A DNA stretch of 64,000 nt from VSJD01 sp041653875. Lineage in GTDB: Bacteria > Verrucomicrobiota > Kiritimatiellia > JAAZAB01. Numbering within the stretch: the stretch's first letter is position 1; each line of letters begins with the position of its first letter. Positions 35,001-43,769 of this stretch are shown here, piece after piece. The notes under the pieces are model-generated. The model had not been told where the DNA came from. It searched no databases and saw only the letters and a program-made list of their open reading frames with translations. The translations under genes and the position numbers were made by a program. Where the stretch lies: contig JBAZEM010000013.1 in assembly GCA_041653875.1 (NCBI GenBank), positions 10,305 through 74,304 on the forward strand, written 5' to 3'.

Positions 35001-35807
35001 CCCGGGCAAGGCGTCGAGAAGGGCGAGATCGGCAAGCAGGCCGGCGGACTTAACGCGATTAACGCCGCCGCCGCCACCGGCAACATGAAACCGCCGACCC
35101 AGAATATCGGCGGGGCCTCCCGTTCCGGCCGCCAGGGCGCCCGCGCGCACGGCACGGTGATCGGCGATGAGTCCGTCAACCGCCGCGGGCGCGACGAAGT
35201 GCAGGAGGGCCAGGAAGAGGTCCCCGACCAGGCCGGCAAACTGAAGGAGACCAAGTCCGGCGATGTCCAGAAAGACGCCTCCACCGGTGTCGGCGGCAAG
35301 GAGGTTGACGCGAAAGAAACCTCCTTCAGCGTGAAAGACGCGGGGGAATGGAAGGACGACATGGTCGGACGCCTGAAGCCGCCCAAGGACACGGAAAAGA
35401 TCGTCGAACGCCAGGGCAAGCCTTTGCATCCGCAGGTGGCGGAGATGATGCGCGACCTGACCAGCAGCCAGGAGCAAATGATCGAGCGGATCAAGACCAT
35501 CAAGAAGCAGTTGGACAACCTCTATCTGCCCACCGATCAGCTTGACGAACTCGCCGCCCAGCTCAATGCCAACCTCGACCGCTTCCGGCAGAATCCGGAT
35601 CCTGAGGTTTTCCGCATGCAGTTGGAGACGCTGGATAAATTAAAAGGCGCCATCGTGGTGTTCAATCGTCCGGCCTCCGTCTTCCAGCCCAGCCTGGTTC
35701 AGCCCCAGGTGGTGCGCGGCCAGATTCTGGATGAGCCGCCCTGGCCGACGACGCCCGGATATGAGGAAGCCGTGAAACATTATTACGAGAAACTGGCGGC
35801 GCCATAA
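32007..35807 (+). CDS. DUF4175-like giant membrane protein
   Basis: A 1,266-residue protein. Membrane helices lie near residues 48-70, 75-97 and 170-190. They are followed by a beta-rich periplasmic part and a long helical region (about 560-920, very rich in Ala, Glu and Gln) typical of coiled coils. The low-complexity stretch 1000-1130 is charged and presumably unstructured, and a final coiled coil ends the protein. It resembles DUF4175-type proteins that accompany MoxR/vWA clusters. The GTG at 32007 gives the longest frame, but no ribosome-binding site is seen and another GTG a few codons on is possible. The 96 bp upstream carry a short ttctgatt repeat. Confidence 0.6.
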   Translation: MIGHIAVNENKSRSTAETAAAPPGYPASKAAEELRQVVRRSNRRWQRLILLQTVAWLIAAPLAYLWLVFLLDNILHLPVVGRVLAIAFFFLVLAGFLAHCFRQWRRARFSDDQVALAIERRTAVPMENRLINLIQLARDAGSQPLSQAAIDENYRHLQRIRLEQAARSFPALIYTGTALFLVLVGVVFWAFQRERFANAATRIFLPFARVAPVYRTLLTVEPGDIRIKQGEDVTIQVRIEGRVPATLAIFRQLNDRRSSEEIPVPAGAKRVAYTFKAVAQSFAYAVHGGDYVSPFYTIEIPVACELKRLEAVLRYPAYTRQPERKQESAAGDLEALVGTQAELRFTFSQPLEAAAMLVEVLPNAAAGTNAANPSANLRKIPLARISPTEFSGALVFQDAVGYQLEMVASGQPTGRSRKYDLRAMGDLPPDLQLTGIDDQTEMPADSTVPVTMLARDDYGLTEAGLFFRAGSAPSGAGAAEPGDLSAATPAKEEATNAWQALRIWPVADQALLFQTNTTVSATALSAVEGETVELAARGRDNDPLKQGQWTTGPSLSITIGGAGAVLQRIYERILQTEAGLRALIPSHEEEVARNGQWVRKLDPDSGLRWDDKKNNEELAAAMKDQARRQAELREKAAAIARGMVEEAGNLRLSVGMLADTEMVRAVRIFESVTGRDSPQEKRSTLADARLAQERIVRSLGEMLAQYVIFRQDWEMANMAPFIKMLAERQQRMAGESSAYAGSPAAMDTAIRNGANRRQLKLLQLAGLAQTAFAGIGGRIAGLNPALAQAFTGAAADFDAAGSGVKPAMRKAADCLEAGQWAESAANQQAAAAALAAIHARLLKVQADAAQQAMAEVKSLAAESVEAQKEIAKLQAGANQSTLLFNPAQADLGEIIRMQKMAEELKKKKQIRGQDSVLDSLFRKALDSNYNSRPTNTDFSVLKLAAKPSGQVSNPNFSDRAPNAAKIDPISEKFQDLVGDLLEEADDLREKYETYNISLPGQGVEKGEIGKQAGGLNAINAAAATGNMKPPTQNIGGASRSGRQGARAHGTVIGDESVNRRGRDEVQEGQEEVPDQAGKLKETKSGDVQKDASTGVGGKEVDAKETSFSVKDAGEWKDDMVGRLKPPKDTEKIVERQGKPLHPQVAEMMRDLTSSQEQMIERIKTIKKQLDNLYLPTDQLDELAAQLNANLDRFRQNPDPEVFRMQLETLDKLKGAIVVFNRPASVFQPSLVQPQVVRGQILDEPPWPTTPGYEEAVKHYYEKLAAP

Positions 35808-35854
35808 AGAGGGATGCGAGCGGATGAAAAAGTTACCGCTCAGGTAGTCAGAAT

Positions 35855-36041
35855 TCAGGAGTCAGGAGTCAGAATGAGAGCTCCAGCGAAGACATTTGAA
35901 GATTTGGTGGTTTGGCAGAAGGCCCACCAATTCGTGATTGCCGTTTACCGTTTGACGCGGACGTTCCCGCGGTCGGAAACAGTTACTGGAGTCGTATTCG
36001 CAGGCCATTCTGAATTCTGAATTCTGACTCCTGACTCCTGA
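35855..36041 (+). mobile_element. Miniature inverted-repeat element carrying a truncated four-helix-bundle gene
   Basis: A perfect 21-bp inverted repeat (35855-35875 and 36021-36041; units of ggagtca) bounds 187 bp. The interior encodes the start of a four-helix-bundle (23S rRNA intervening-sequence type) protein. Confidence 0.7.
35874..36020 (+). pseudogene. Four-helix-bundle protein (23S rRNA-IVS family), internally deleted
   Basis: Codes for 48 residues, starting MRAPAKTFEDLVVWQKAHQF, continuing VIAVYRLTRTFPRSE and ending GHSEF. The first part is the hallmark N-terminus of the ~115-120-residue four-helix-bundle family. Helices 2-4 are missing and the frame runs straight into the right inverted repeat. 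The start codon lies on the left inverted repeat and the stop abuts the right one, so it looks like a deletion derivative of a mobile gene cassette. Confidence 0.7.
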
Positions 36042-36057
36042 GTACTTGGGTGGTTAC

Positions 36058-37206
36058 ATGAAAAATATTATTCCAAAGCGATGCCTGCTCCTGACGATGC
36101 TGGTCGTGTTTTTAAACGGCGGGCTGCCCGGCCGCGCCCAATCCGTTTTCAGCCGCGTGATACAGGTGGCGGCGCCGGGCGCGGTTTGCGCCGCGGCGCA
36201 GGATGACACCGCGCGCCTGGCGGTCGGCGTGCGCGGCACGGGGGAGTGCCACATCGCCGTGTTTCCGCTCGGTCCCGCCGGCAATGTTCTTACCGGCGGA
36301 GTGGCGCGGGTTGGGCTCCCGAAAATCGCCGCGCTTAAGGATTATACCCCGTATCCGCTGGATATGGCCTGGCATCCGCGCTTGCCGCTCCTTTATGTCT
36401 GGCAGGATGCCGCCGGGCCGGGGGCGGCCGTTCCGGCGAACAGTCCCGTGTTCCGCGAATTCGATCACCTGGCGGTCTATAGTCTGACTGGCGGAGTTTT
36501 GCAATGCGTCCGGAGCTATGCGCGCGGCAGTAATTATGTGTGGGGCCAGACTACCGGCCGGATCGCGTTGGACCCCGAAGGAAAAAGGCTGTTCCTGCCC
36601 AACTTGCGGGATGCGAAAACGGGCCGATCCCAGATCGGGTATCTGGTCCTGGACACGAACGGGTTGCCGGTTGCCGTGGAAGACCGCGTTGAGCCGGTTG
36701 CCGTGGATGTCGGGGACTTGCGCGCGAATCCCTCGGGGTTGGGTTTCGTGGTTGCGACGCCCCGGGCGGCGATTTTTTCCGGCATAGCGGGGCCGGTGAC
36801 GTGGGACACGGAAAATCGCCGGGCGGCGCTGAATTGCCTTATGGTTCGCGGCGTTCCGGCGGATTGTTTCGTCGGCGCCGGAGCGCAATCCGCCGCGGTC
36901 TTTGGCGCGGCCCGCAACGGCAACTTTGTGTACCGGGTGGCGCAGGTCGATGGATTCCTGACCATGCTGCCGCAGGTCATGACCGTTGCGGGCGCGGCTT
37001 TTGCCGCGCCGCCGGTGGCGATGCCGGGTAAACCGGACCGCCTGGCGATCGGCGGGGCGAACAAAATCCACTTCCTGCCGCTGGATGCCGCGGGAAGCCT
37101 GACGGAACCCGTCGAAGAATTGGCCGTGGCCTGTCCCGCCGTCCGGGCGCTGGCCTATTCGCGTAAATTCGACCGGCTCTACGTTGCCGTGGAGGAACTG
37201 CCATGA
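36058..37206 (+). CDS. Secreted beta-propeller-like protein
   Basis: A 382-residue protein with a clear signal peptide (KRCLLLTMLVVFLNGGLPGRAQS). Repeating short beta motifs such as LDMAWHPRLPLLYVW, IALDPEGKRLFLPNLRD, GLGFVVATPRAAIFSG and VRALAYSRKFDRLYVAVEE suggest a propeller of WD40/YVTN type. ATG 36058 is preferred over the in-frame GTG-type start at 36046. It is separated from the DUF4175-like gene by the four-helix-bundle element and overlaps the next gene by ATGA. Function unknown; likely a surface or periplasmic partner of the MoxR/vWA set. Confidence 0.55.
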   Translation: MKNIIPKRCLLLTMLVVFLNGGLPGRAQSVFSRVIQVAAPGAVCAAAQDDTARLAVGVRGTGECHIAVFPLGPAGNVLTGGVARVGLPKIAALKDYTPYPLDMAWHPRLPLLYVWQDAAGPGAAVPANSPVFREFDHLAVYSLTGGVLQCVRSYARGSNYVWGQTTGRIALDPEGKRLFLPNLRDAKTGRSQIGYLVLDTNGLPVAVEDRVEPVAVDVGDLRANPSGLGFVVATPRAAIFSGIAGPVTWDTENRRAALNCLMVRGVPADCFVGAGAQSAAVFGAARNGNFVYRVAQVDGFLTMLPQVMTVAGAAFAAPPVAMPGKPDRLAIGGANKIHFLPLDAAGSLTEPVEELAVACPAVRALAYSRKFDRLYVAVEELP

Positions 37207-37841
37207 TCGAAAATATTCTCCCGAAATTTTGCGTGTATCTGGCGTTGGTTTTGACCGCGGCCGCGCGCACCATCGTGCTGGACGCCAACGAGGCCGACCA
37301 AATGGCGGTCATCTCCGACGTTGCGCCACGATTGAGCTGGGCGGCTTGCGAAGCGTGGCCCGCGGTTTATAACACCGGCAATATCGACCTCATTCCCGGT
37401 CGCGGATTTTTAATCAGGTTCGCGCTGAATAAAGTGCCGTCCGGCCAGCGCATCGCCTTCGCGGAACTCATCCTGCCGGTGCAGTCCTGCAGCGGGTCCG
37501 AGCCGCGTTTTTATCTGTGGCGGGTTCTGGCGGAATGGGGCCCCGGGGTGTCGCACCTCCACCGCATGACCGCGCCCGCAAAAGCGGCCTGGGCCGTGCC
37601 CGGCGCGCGCGGACTGGCTTCGGACCGCGCCCTGCGGCCCAGCGCGGTGGTTCGCGTGCTTGCCCCCGGCGAACAGGCGTTGAACGTCACCAAGGACCTC
37701 GAGTTATGGCACACCGGCGCGGCGCCGAACTGCGGTTGGCTGTTCACGGTCGAGGATCCGGAAATCTCCATCCGTTTCGCTTCGCCGGCCTGGGACGCGC
37801 CGGCCGCCTGGAAGCTGCGGATCACATACGAGCCGGAATGA
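37203..37841 (+). CDS. Secreted DNRLRE-like protein
   Basis: A 212-residue protein with an N-terminal signal peptide ending TAAARTIVLDAN. The body resembles the DNRLRE/CBM-like jelly-roll module: NIDLIPGRGFLIRFALNKVPSGQRIAFAELILPVQ, then ALNVTKDLELWHTG and GWLFTVEDPEISIRFAS. Such modules decorate many PVC surface proteins and may bind carbohydrate or other proteins. It is translationally coupled to the propeller-like gene (ATGA at 37203). Confidence 0.55.
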   Translation: MIENILPKFCVYLALVLTAAARTIVLDANEADQMAVISDVAPRLSWAACEAWPAVYNTGNIDLIPGRGFLIRFALNKVPSGQRIAFAELILPVQSCSGSEPRFYLWRVLAEWGPGVSHLHRMTAPAKAAWAVPGARGLASDRALRPSAVVRVLAPGEQALNVTKDLELWHTGAAPNCGWLFTVEDPEISIRFASPAWDAPAAWKLRITYEPE

Positions 37842-37937
37842 CGGGTATGAAATTGGTTTTGTGGGGATTTTACGCCAGAGTCTGGTCCGCCATAGGCGGA
37901 TCCGCTTTTGGCGGAATACCGGCTATTCTGTCCCGAA

Positions 37938-37963
37938 GATAGCCGACATAAAGTCGGCTCTAC
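37938..37963 (-). repeat. REP-like hairpin with GTAG, type A, copy 1
   Basis: Minus strand: GTAGAGCCGACTTTATGTCG then GCTATC, a stem AGCCGAC / GTCGGCT directly preceded by GTAG. Adjacent 37887-37913 holds ccgcc...ggcgg inverted repeats as in the element at 45316. No gene in 37842-38041. Confidence 0.75.
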
Positions 37964-38041
37964 ATGAAAGAGGCGCCCCGTTCTGGGGGCGATAAGTGCT
38001 CGAACGGGTTTCAGCCGGCATAAATGCGGGTGGGTAAGAAT

Positions 38042-41000
38042 ATGTCACAGAGCGACTCTAAAATTATCGGCCGCGCGCTGTCCGGCCTGCTGGCCGTTCT
38101 GGCCGCGGCGGCCTCGGCGGCCGAGCCGGTCTGGACCATGCAGGATGGCCGGACGGTTGCGGCCGGCAACGTCTTTTTCCAGGACGGGATCGTCACGCTG
38201 GCCGTCACCAATCCGCCCCGGAAAGTTACGATGCCCTTTGCGGACTTGAGTGCCGCGGAAAAACAGCAGTTGCTCCTGCTGGAAAACGCGCCCTATCCGC
38301 CCCATGCCCCCGCCTGGCTGTCCGGCTATCGTGTGCGCTATCCGTTGCGCATCGCCGGCGACCTGTTGACCGCCACCTCCCGCACGGTTATCGCGCGCCT
38401 GCCCACCGGCGGCTGGCTGAAGACCAATGCGGCGGATATCGTCGTCCAGACCGTCACGGGCCGGCGCCTGCCCACGGCGGTGCTGGCCCACGATCCCATC
38501 GGCAACACGATCGTCCAGTTCGAACGCAACGGCTATGATCGCTGGTACTGGGCCTATGCCTTGAACGCCAATCCGCCGCCGGCCGGCGATCCTTTGCTGA
38601 ACCAGCGCTCGGCGGAAGACGCCGCCAGGGCCGCGCAACTTGCCAAGATGAATGCGCAGAAGGCCGCCGCCGACGCCGCCGAAAAATTGGACAGGCTGAA
38701 CGCTGAAATCGCCAGGGCGCAGACCACCGTTAACGATGCCGGGAGCGAAATCGCCCAATGGGACAAGTTGTTGCCCGAGCGCGGCGCGGCCGTCCGGGCG
38801 ATTGAGGAAAAAATCGGCGCCGCCCGGGACGTCGCCGCGCAAGCCGCTTCCGCCGCGGCCGCCGCCAAGGCGCGCGCGGACGAACAAGCGGCCGCGCTTA
38901 AGAAGTCGAACGACGAAGTTGATGCCGCCCGTAAAACGGCGGGAAAGACGGCGTTGACGGTCAAGGGATCCGCGTTGAAAGCCGCCGAAGAAGCGGCGTT
39001 GCCGGCGCGGTTGGCCGCCGCCAAGGCCGCCGCGGCCGCGGCCGACGCGGATAAACAACTGGCCGATCTCGCCGCCGCGCTCAAGACGGCGGCGGCGGCC
39101 TTGGCCCAGGGACAGGAGGCCCGCGCCGCCGCGGAACAGTTGAAAAACAAATCCGCCCGGACCATCGCGGAATTGACCGCGCAAATCCAGCCGGCCACGG
39201 AAGCCGTCAAGGCCGCCAAGGTTTTCGCCGGGCAGGCCCTTGAGACGGCGCGGCTGGCCACGGAAGCCCATCGTAAAATTGTGGCCGATACCGATCCGAC
39301 CGTTTGGCAGGAGGGGTTGACGGTCGAATTCCGGCAATGGGCGGGCGATGAGCTTGCCGACTGGGCGGCCGTGGCCGCGGGCCTGGCCAGGAGCGACAAC
39401 ATCCTTTTCGACGCCATTGTGCCCGAAGTGATCCAGAATGCGAACCCGGCCCGGCGCGGCGACCCGCGCAATTTCGCCGCGTCCTACCGCGGGTTCCTCC
39501 GCATCGCAAAGCCCGGGGTTTACCGCTTTTTTGTGAACGGCGATGACGCCGCCTACCTGTTCATCGACGGGTTCAAAGTTTATTCGCGCCGGGGGACGAA
39601 CCGGCCGTTGACCGGAAGGGCCCCGGTTTTTTCGGTCGGCGAGGACGTGGAAATGGAAGCGGGCGTGCATCCCTTCGAGATCCACCATGTGGTCGGCAAC
39701 ACGCCCGGCGCGCAGGGATTGTGTTCGTTCTTATGGCTGCCGCCCGGCGCCAAAAACTGGGCATTTGTGCCGCGCGCGGCTTTCCCGGAAGCGTTGCTGG
39801 CCGCGCCGGTGTCGATCGAGGAAAGCGGCGGCGCCCAAATCGCCGGTTTCCAGTGCGGCATGGACGACACCTTGAGCGCGGGCGGTGTCACGCTTTATCT
39901 CGTGTGCTTCGAGGCCCAAGGACAGGTTACACGGCCGCAACAACTGACCTGGGATTTTGGCGACGGGACGCGCGCGACCGGCCGATCGGTGAAGCACGTT
40001 TATTTTCGGGAAGGCGATTACGAGGTCGGCTTGAAGTCCCTGGATTCCCTGCCGGCCTTCCGCCGCCGGGTGCATGTCTGGAGCGCGCCTGTTCCCACCA
40101 GTCCTTTTGCGCTGGCGGAGGCGGTGGATCTGTTGGCCGGCCTGGACCTGGCGCGGCTCAGCCCGGCGGATTTGAACGCGATGTTCGCCTATCTCCTGAT
40201 CTGCGAACAGCCCGCGCGCTGGCCCCTGCTGGAAAAACTTTGCCGCAACCTTTTGAGCCGGAAGGGACTCGACATCGAGTATCGTATCCAAATCTATACG
40301 GCGCTGATGGAGGCCATGGCCCGGCAGGGCCGCGCGGCGGAATCCATGGCGCTGACGGCGCAAGCGCTGGCCGAGGTGCCGCGCCTGACGGGTATGCAAC
40401 TCGCGGTCCAGCGCCAGGCCGCGGATATTCAGTGGAAGTACGGGAAGGATTTCAAGGCGGCCGGGCGCATGTATGAAGAGATCGTCGCCGGGCGCCGGAG
40501 TCTGCGTTATCCCTCGGTGCGGCAGGCGGCGATCGCCTGGGGCGATATGTCGCTGGCCGCCGGGGACCAGGCCCGCGCCGGCGAGGCTTACCGGCTGGCG
40601 GCGACGCTCGGCGGCGCGGGCGCCGCCGGCGAAAAATCCGGGGATGCCACGACGCGCGGCGCGCTCCTGCGCGTGGCGGAACAACAATTGAAAGGCGGCC
40701 ACACCTTCCAGAGCCGCCGCTTGCTGGAGCGCATCGAAAACGAATTTCCCGAGCAGAAACTGGAGGGTCTGTATCGGTTCCTGCGGGCCGAGGCCGACCG
40801 GACCTCGGGCCGTTACGAGGATGCGGCGCGCAACTACGAGTTCCTGCTCCAACTCCGCCAGTGGTCCGGCTATCGCGCCCAGGCGCTGCACGGGATCGCC
40901 GATTGCTGTTATCGCAACGGCGATTATGCCGAGGCGCTCGAGTGGCTGAAGGGCTTGAGCGAATCGTTCCCCGATTATTACGCTCAAAAGGGGCTGACGA

Positions 41001-41569
41001 ATTACCAGGCCATGATCGTCGGAATGCTCAAACGCCGGCAGGAACTGGGCGGGCCGCAAGGGATGGCCAAAGCCATGTTTCCGGGCTGGCGCTGGTCGGC
41101 GGCATCCGGCGGCACGGAGCAATGCAGTCTGACAGGCCTGCGCGCCTTGCCGTCGCTGGGCATGCGTGGCGGAACCACGGCTTTCGTCGCCGCTTTGCCG
41201 GCGCCGGCCAAACGGTGCGCCATTGAGGTGAAGCTGACTAATGTCGTCAGTGAAGGCGTTTTCTGGGTGGAATTCTGGTATCGCGACACGCTGGGTGTGG
41301 CGCGCGATTATCCGAGTGCGGTGATCGAGTTTTTTGGCGACAACAATCGGTCCGGCAGCCGGGAGACTTTGGCGCTGGAGCCGACCTTTGGCGAATGGCG
41401 CAAACTGGCGGCCCGGCTCAAGGCCCCCGTGACCAAGGATGGCAGTGTGCGCTTGACGTTCGACAACCTGCTGGGCCTTTATGAGTTTGACGGCTTGCAG
41501 ATTCGCCCGATCGCCGACCGGCAGGATGAAGCGTTGCGCACATATATCGAAGGAGCAAATCCGCCATGA
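38042..41569 (+). CDS. Secreted multidomain protein: SHD1-like, coiled coil, PA14, PKD, TPR-like
   Basis: About 1,175 residues with a signal peptide (GLLAVLAAAASAAE). An SHD1-like module (VWTMQDGRTVAAG...MPFADLSAAEKQQL) is followed by a domain to about 185, then an Ala-rich coiled coil (about 195-410). A PA14 domain follows (about 420-585; GFLRIAKPGVYRFFVNGDDA), then a PKD domain (WDFGDGTRATGRSVKHVYF, about 635). Helical TPR-like repeats (about 700-1000) and a C-terminal CBM-like beta domain (about 1015-1165) end the protein. PA14 and PKD point to surface glycan or protein binding. ATG 38042 is preferred over 38024 by the ggtggg spacing. The stop overlaps the next ATG. Confidence 0.7.
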   Translation: MSQSDSKIIGRALSGLLAVLAAAASAAEPVWTMQDGRTVAAGNVFFQDGIVTLAVTNPPRKVTMPFADLSAAEKQQLLLLENAPYPPHAPAWLSGYRVRYPLRIAGDLLTATSRTVIARLPTGGWLKTNAADIVVQTVTGRRLPTAVLAHDPIGNTIVQFERNGYDRWYWAYALNANPPPAGDPLLNQRSAEDAARAAQLAKMNAQKAAADAAEKLDRLNAEIARAQTTVNDAGSEIAQWDKLLPERGAAVRAIEEKIGAARDVAAQAASAAAAAKARADEQAAALKKSNDEVDAARKTAGKTALTVKGSALKAAEEAALPARLAAAKAAAAAADADKQLADLAAALKTAAAALAQGQEARAAAEQLKNKSARTIAELTAQIQPATEAVKAAKVFAGQALETARLATEAHRKIVADTDPTVWQEGLTVEFRQWAGDELADWAAVAAGLARSDNILFDAIVPEVIQNANPARRGDPRNFAASYRGFLRIAKPGVYRFFVNGDDAAYLFIDGFKVYSRRGTNRPLTGRAPVFSVGEDVEMEAGVHPFEIHHVVGNTPGAQGLCSFLWLPPGAKNWAFVPRAAFPEALLAAPVSIEESGGAQIAGFQCGMDDTLSAGGVTLYLVCFEAQGQVTRPQQLTWDFGDGTRATGRSVKHVYFREGDYEVGLKSLDSLPAFRRRVHVWSAPVPTSPFALAEAVDLLAGLDLARLSPADLNAMFAYLLICEQPARWPLLEKLCRNLLSRKGLDIEYRIQIYTALMEAMARQGRAAESMALTAQALAEVPRLTGMQLAVQRQAADIQWKYGKDFKAAGRMYEEIVAGRRSLRYPSVRQAAIAWGDMSLAAGDQARAGEAYRLAATLGGAGAAGEKSGDATTRGALLRVAEQQLKGGHTFQSRRLLERIENEFPEQKLEGLYRFLRAEADRTSGRYEDAARNYEFLLQLRQWSGYRAQALHGIADCCYRNGDYAEALEWLKGLSESFPDYYAQKGLTNYQAMIVGMLKRRQELGGPQGMAKAMFPGWRWSAASGGTEQCSLTGLRALPSLGMRGGTTAFVAALPAPAKRCAIEVKLTNVVSEGVFWVEFWYRDTLGVARDYPSAVIEFFGDNNRSGSRETLALEPTFGEWRKLAARLKAPVTKDGSVRLTFDNLLGLYEFDGLQIRPIADRQDEALRTYIEGANPP

Positions 41570-43767
41570 CGCGCCGAGGATATTCTAATCCGATGAATTT
41601 TAATCTTTGTAGCCGCGCCAGTAAGGGCGTGGATTCCTTCGGTGGCCACGGCGTCACCGCCGCGGCTACATGGAACAGTCGCCGCCTTTGGCGGCTTAAC
41701 TCGATCAAGGATAAGGCGCGTTTTCTGCTGTTAACCTTCTTGTTTTGCGCCGGGTTTGCGACGACAGGTTGGGCGAAGGAAATCATGTCCAACGGCCGGG
41801 GGGGCGGACTGTGGTCTTCGCCGGGCGCCTGGCGCGGCAATGCGGCGCCCGGTCCGGCGGATACGGTGATCGTCAAGACCAACGATACGATCGTTTTCGA
41901 CGGCAATTATCCCGAGCGGACCGCCTGCGGCCGACTGCAGATCGATGCCGGGGGGCGCTTGAATTTCAAAGAGGAGACCGCTCCGCATATTTTAAGCGTA
42001 GCCGGTCGCGTTGAAGTGCGCGGCCAGATTCATATAAATTTAACGCGCTTTCCACAAGGCATGGCGGAAATCCGTCTGCTCGCGGATAAGGAAGCGGAGC
42101 GGATCGTTCACGTTGCCAGCAACGCCGTCTTCGATGCCGCCGGGACGCCCGGTCTGCCCGACGGCCGCTACAACGTGATCATCTCCACCGGTCCGCGCCG
42201 GCCGGGGAAGCCGCAGCTCAAGGCCTTGTTCAAAGCCGATCCCGGCGGCATAGCTTATCTCGCGGATGTCGGCTTTGCGCATATGGGCGAATACCATTCC
42301 AACGGCGTCGGCGGCGGCAACTGGAGCGATCCGGAAACGTGGCGCGAAAAAATTGCGCCCGCCGGCGCCGATCTCGTGGTGATCGCCTCGGATGACACCG
42401 TGGTTTTCGACGGACATTCCCCGGAGCAGCCGAGTTGCCGTAAAATCCTGATCGACCCCAGGGGGATTTTAACGTTCAAGACCGACGAACAGCCGCACGT
42501 TTTGAGTGTGGCCGGGGCGATCGAATCCTACGGCACGATCCGCATGGATGGCTCCAAGGCGCCGCTTGGCGTCATGGAACTGCGTCTGATCGCGGAGACC
42601 GATGAGGCTTGCGCGATCCGAATGTTGCCGAATTCAGCGCTGTTGCTCAACGGCGCGGAAGGGGTGGGGAGGCGTAAAAACGTCGTGTTGAGCACGCTGA
42701 CGCCGCACAAGGAGGCTTCGATCGTCGTGCAGGACGAAGCGATGGTCGATATCCAGCGGGCGGAATTGCGGGACATCGTCTTGCAGGTGTCCAATCTCGA
42801 TAATACCGGATTCAAGGCGAATGAACGCCTGAACATCGTGGGCAATCGTTTCACCGGCCAAGCCCGCCTGGCGCTCTCCAACTGCGATACCCCGGCGGTG
42901 CGGGAAAACGTCTTTACACATGAAGGCGCGCGGCCGCTGGGCGCTCCGGCCCTTGCCGTCGACGCCTGCAAACTGGTCCAGATCCGGAACAACGTTTTTG
43001 TGGGCCTTTACGCCGCCGCCATCCAGGCGCAACAGGACGTCGATTCCTCCGCGATCGGCAACGTCGTCAGCAATGCCGCGCGCGGGATCTGCTGGTCCGG
43101 CCAGAACGCCATGCTGCGCGGCAATACGATCGCGGGATGCCGGGCGGGGATCGTACTGGAGGGCGCGACCGGAGTGGTGGAGAGCGCCACCGTGCGCGGG
43201 TCCGATCCGGCGCTGGATTTGCAACGCTCCCGGGCGCAATTCACCGATGTGCGCGTGGAGGAAATGCCGGCCACTGGAACGGCCCTGGCCCTCGCCGATT
43301 CCGAGGCTGTGCTGTTAAATTGCAACATCGAATTTGCGCGCATCAAAGTTGGCGCCAAGGCCCCGGCGAAAGCGCCCTGGGTGCAGACGATGAATTATCT
43401 GGTCGTGCAGGTGAAAGGCAAGCGTCCGCCCCATACCACTGTGAATGTGCGCACGGCCTTGGCCTCGGGCGGTCCGCCCCGCGGGGGCGCCGCCGATTTG
43501 AACGTGCGCAACTCGCCGGCGCGCCTGAATGCGGAGGGTTTCAGCCCCCTGCCGCGTTCGCTCCGCGCGCTGATTGTGCGTTCCTGGGCTCTGGGACGCG
43601 ACGGCAAGAAAATAGATGCGCCTTTTTATGACCTGGTTATTGCCCGCCTGGATGAAAAAAGCGGCGCGCCGAAAACGCTGAAAAGCATGGTGATCGAGCC
43701 GAAGGATACGTGGTACCGTCCCGATCCCAATCAGTTGACGGCCACGGTGGAGGCGGTCTTGCCGTGA
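41566..43767 (+). CDS. Secreted G8-like / parallel beta-helix protein
   Basis: A 733-residue protein. The signal-peptide core is ARFLLLTFLFCAGFATTGWA, but it begins only at about residue 48. Two tandem G8-like units follow: GGGLWSSPGAWRGNAAPGPADTVIV...TIVFDG, and GGGNWSDPETWREKIAPAGADLVVI...TVVFDG. A right-handed beta-helix (about 400-600: RNNVFVGLYAAAIQAQQD...GNVVSNAARGICWSGQNAMLRGNTI) comes next. ATG 41566 overlaps the previous stop by ATGA. The long N-region before the signal core is encoded by a REP-like element (41609-41706). G8 and beta-helix proteins usually act on surface polysaccharides. Confidence 0.7.
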   Translation: MTRRGYSNPMNFNLCSRASKGVDSFGGHGVTAAATWNSRRLWRLNSIKDKARFLLLTFLFCAGFATTGWAKEIMSNGRGGGLWSSPGAWRGNAAPGPADTVIVKTNDTIVFDGNYPERTACGRLQIDAGGRLNFKEETAPHILSVAGRVEVRGQIHINLTRFPQGMAEIRLLADKEAERIVHVASNAVFDAAGTPGLPDGRYNVIISTGPRRPGKPQLKALFKADPGGIAYLADVGFAHMGEYHSNGVGGGNWSDPETWREKIAPAGADLVVIASDDTVVFDGHSPEQPSCRKILIDPRGILTFKTDEQPHVLSVAGAIESYGTIRMDGSKAPLGVMELRLIAETDEACAIRMLPNSALLLNGAEGVGRRKNVVLSTLTPHKEASIVVQDEAMVDIQRAELRDIVLQVSNLDNTGFKANERLNIVGNRFTGQARLALSNCDTPAVRENVFTHEGARPLGAPALAVDACKLVQIRNNVFVGLYAAAIQAQQDVDSSAIGNVVSNAARGICWSGQNAMLRGNTIAGCRAGIVLEGATGVVESATVRGSDPALDLQRSRAQFTDVRVEEMPATGTALALADSEAVLLNCNIEFARIKVGAKAPAKAPWVQTMNYLVVQVKGKRPPHTTVNVRTALASGGPPRGGAADLNVRNSPARLNAEGFSPLPRSLRALIVRSWALGRDGKKIDAPFYDLVIARLDEKSGAPKTLKSMVIEPKDTWYRPDPNQLTATVEAVLP
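41609..41706 (+). repeat. REP-like element, type B, inside the 5' coding region of the G8 gene
   Basis: GTAGCCGCG (41609-41617) pairs with CGCGGCTAC (41661-41669). The flank 'atggaacagtcgccgccttt' matches the right flanks of the type A REPs at 45407 and 61028. The frame stays open through it. Confidence 0.75.
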
Positions 43768-43769
43768 GG

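Noticed and set aside
36112..37071. Antisense frame opposite the propeller-like gene
   Set aside because: The sense strand has a signal peptide, an ATGA overlap with its neighbour and repeat motifs; the antisense frame has none.
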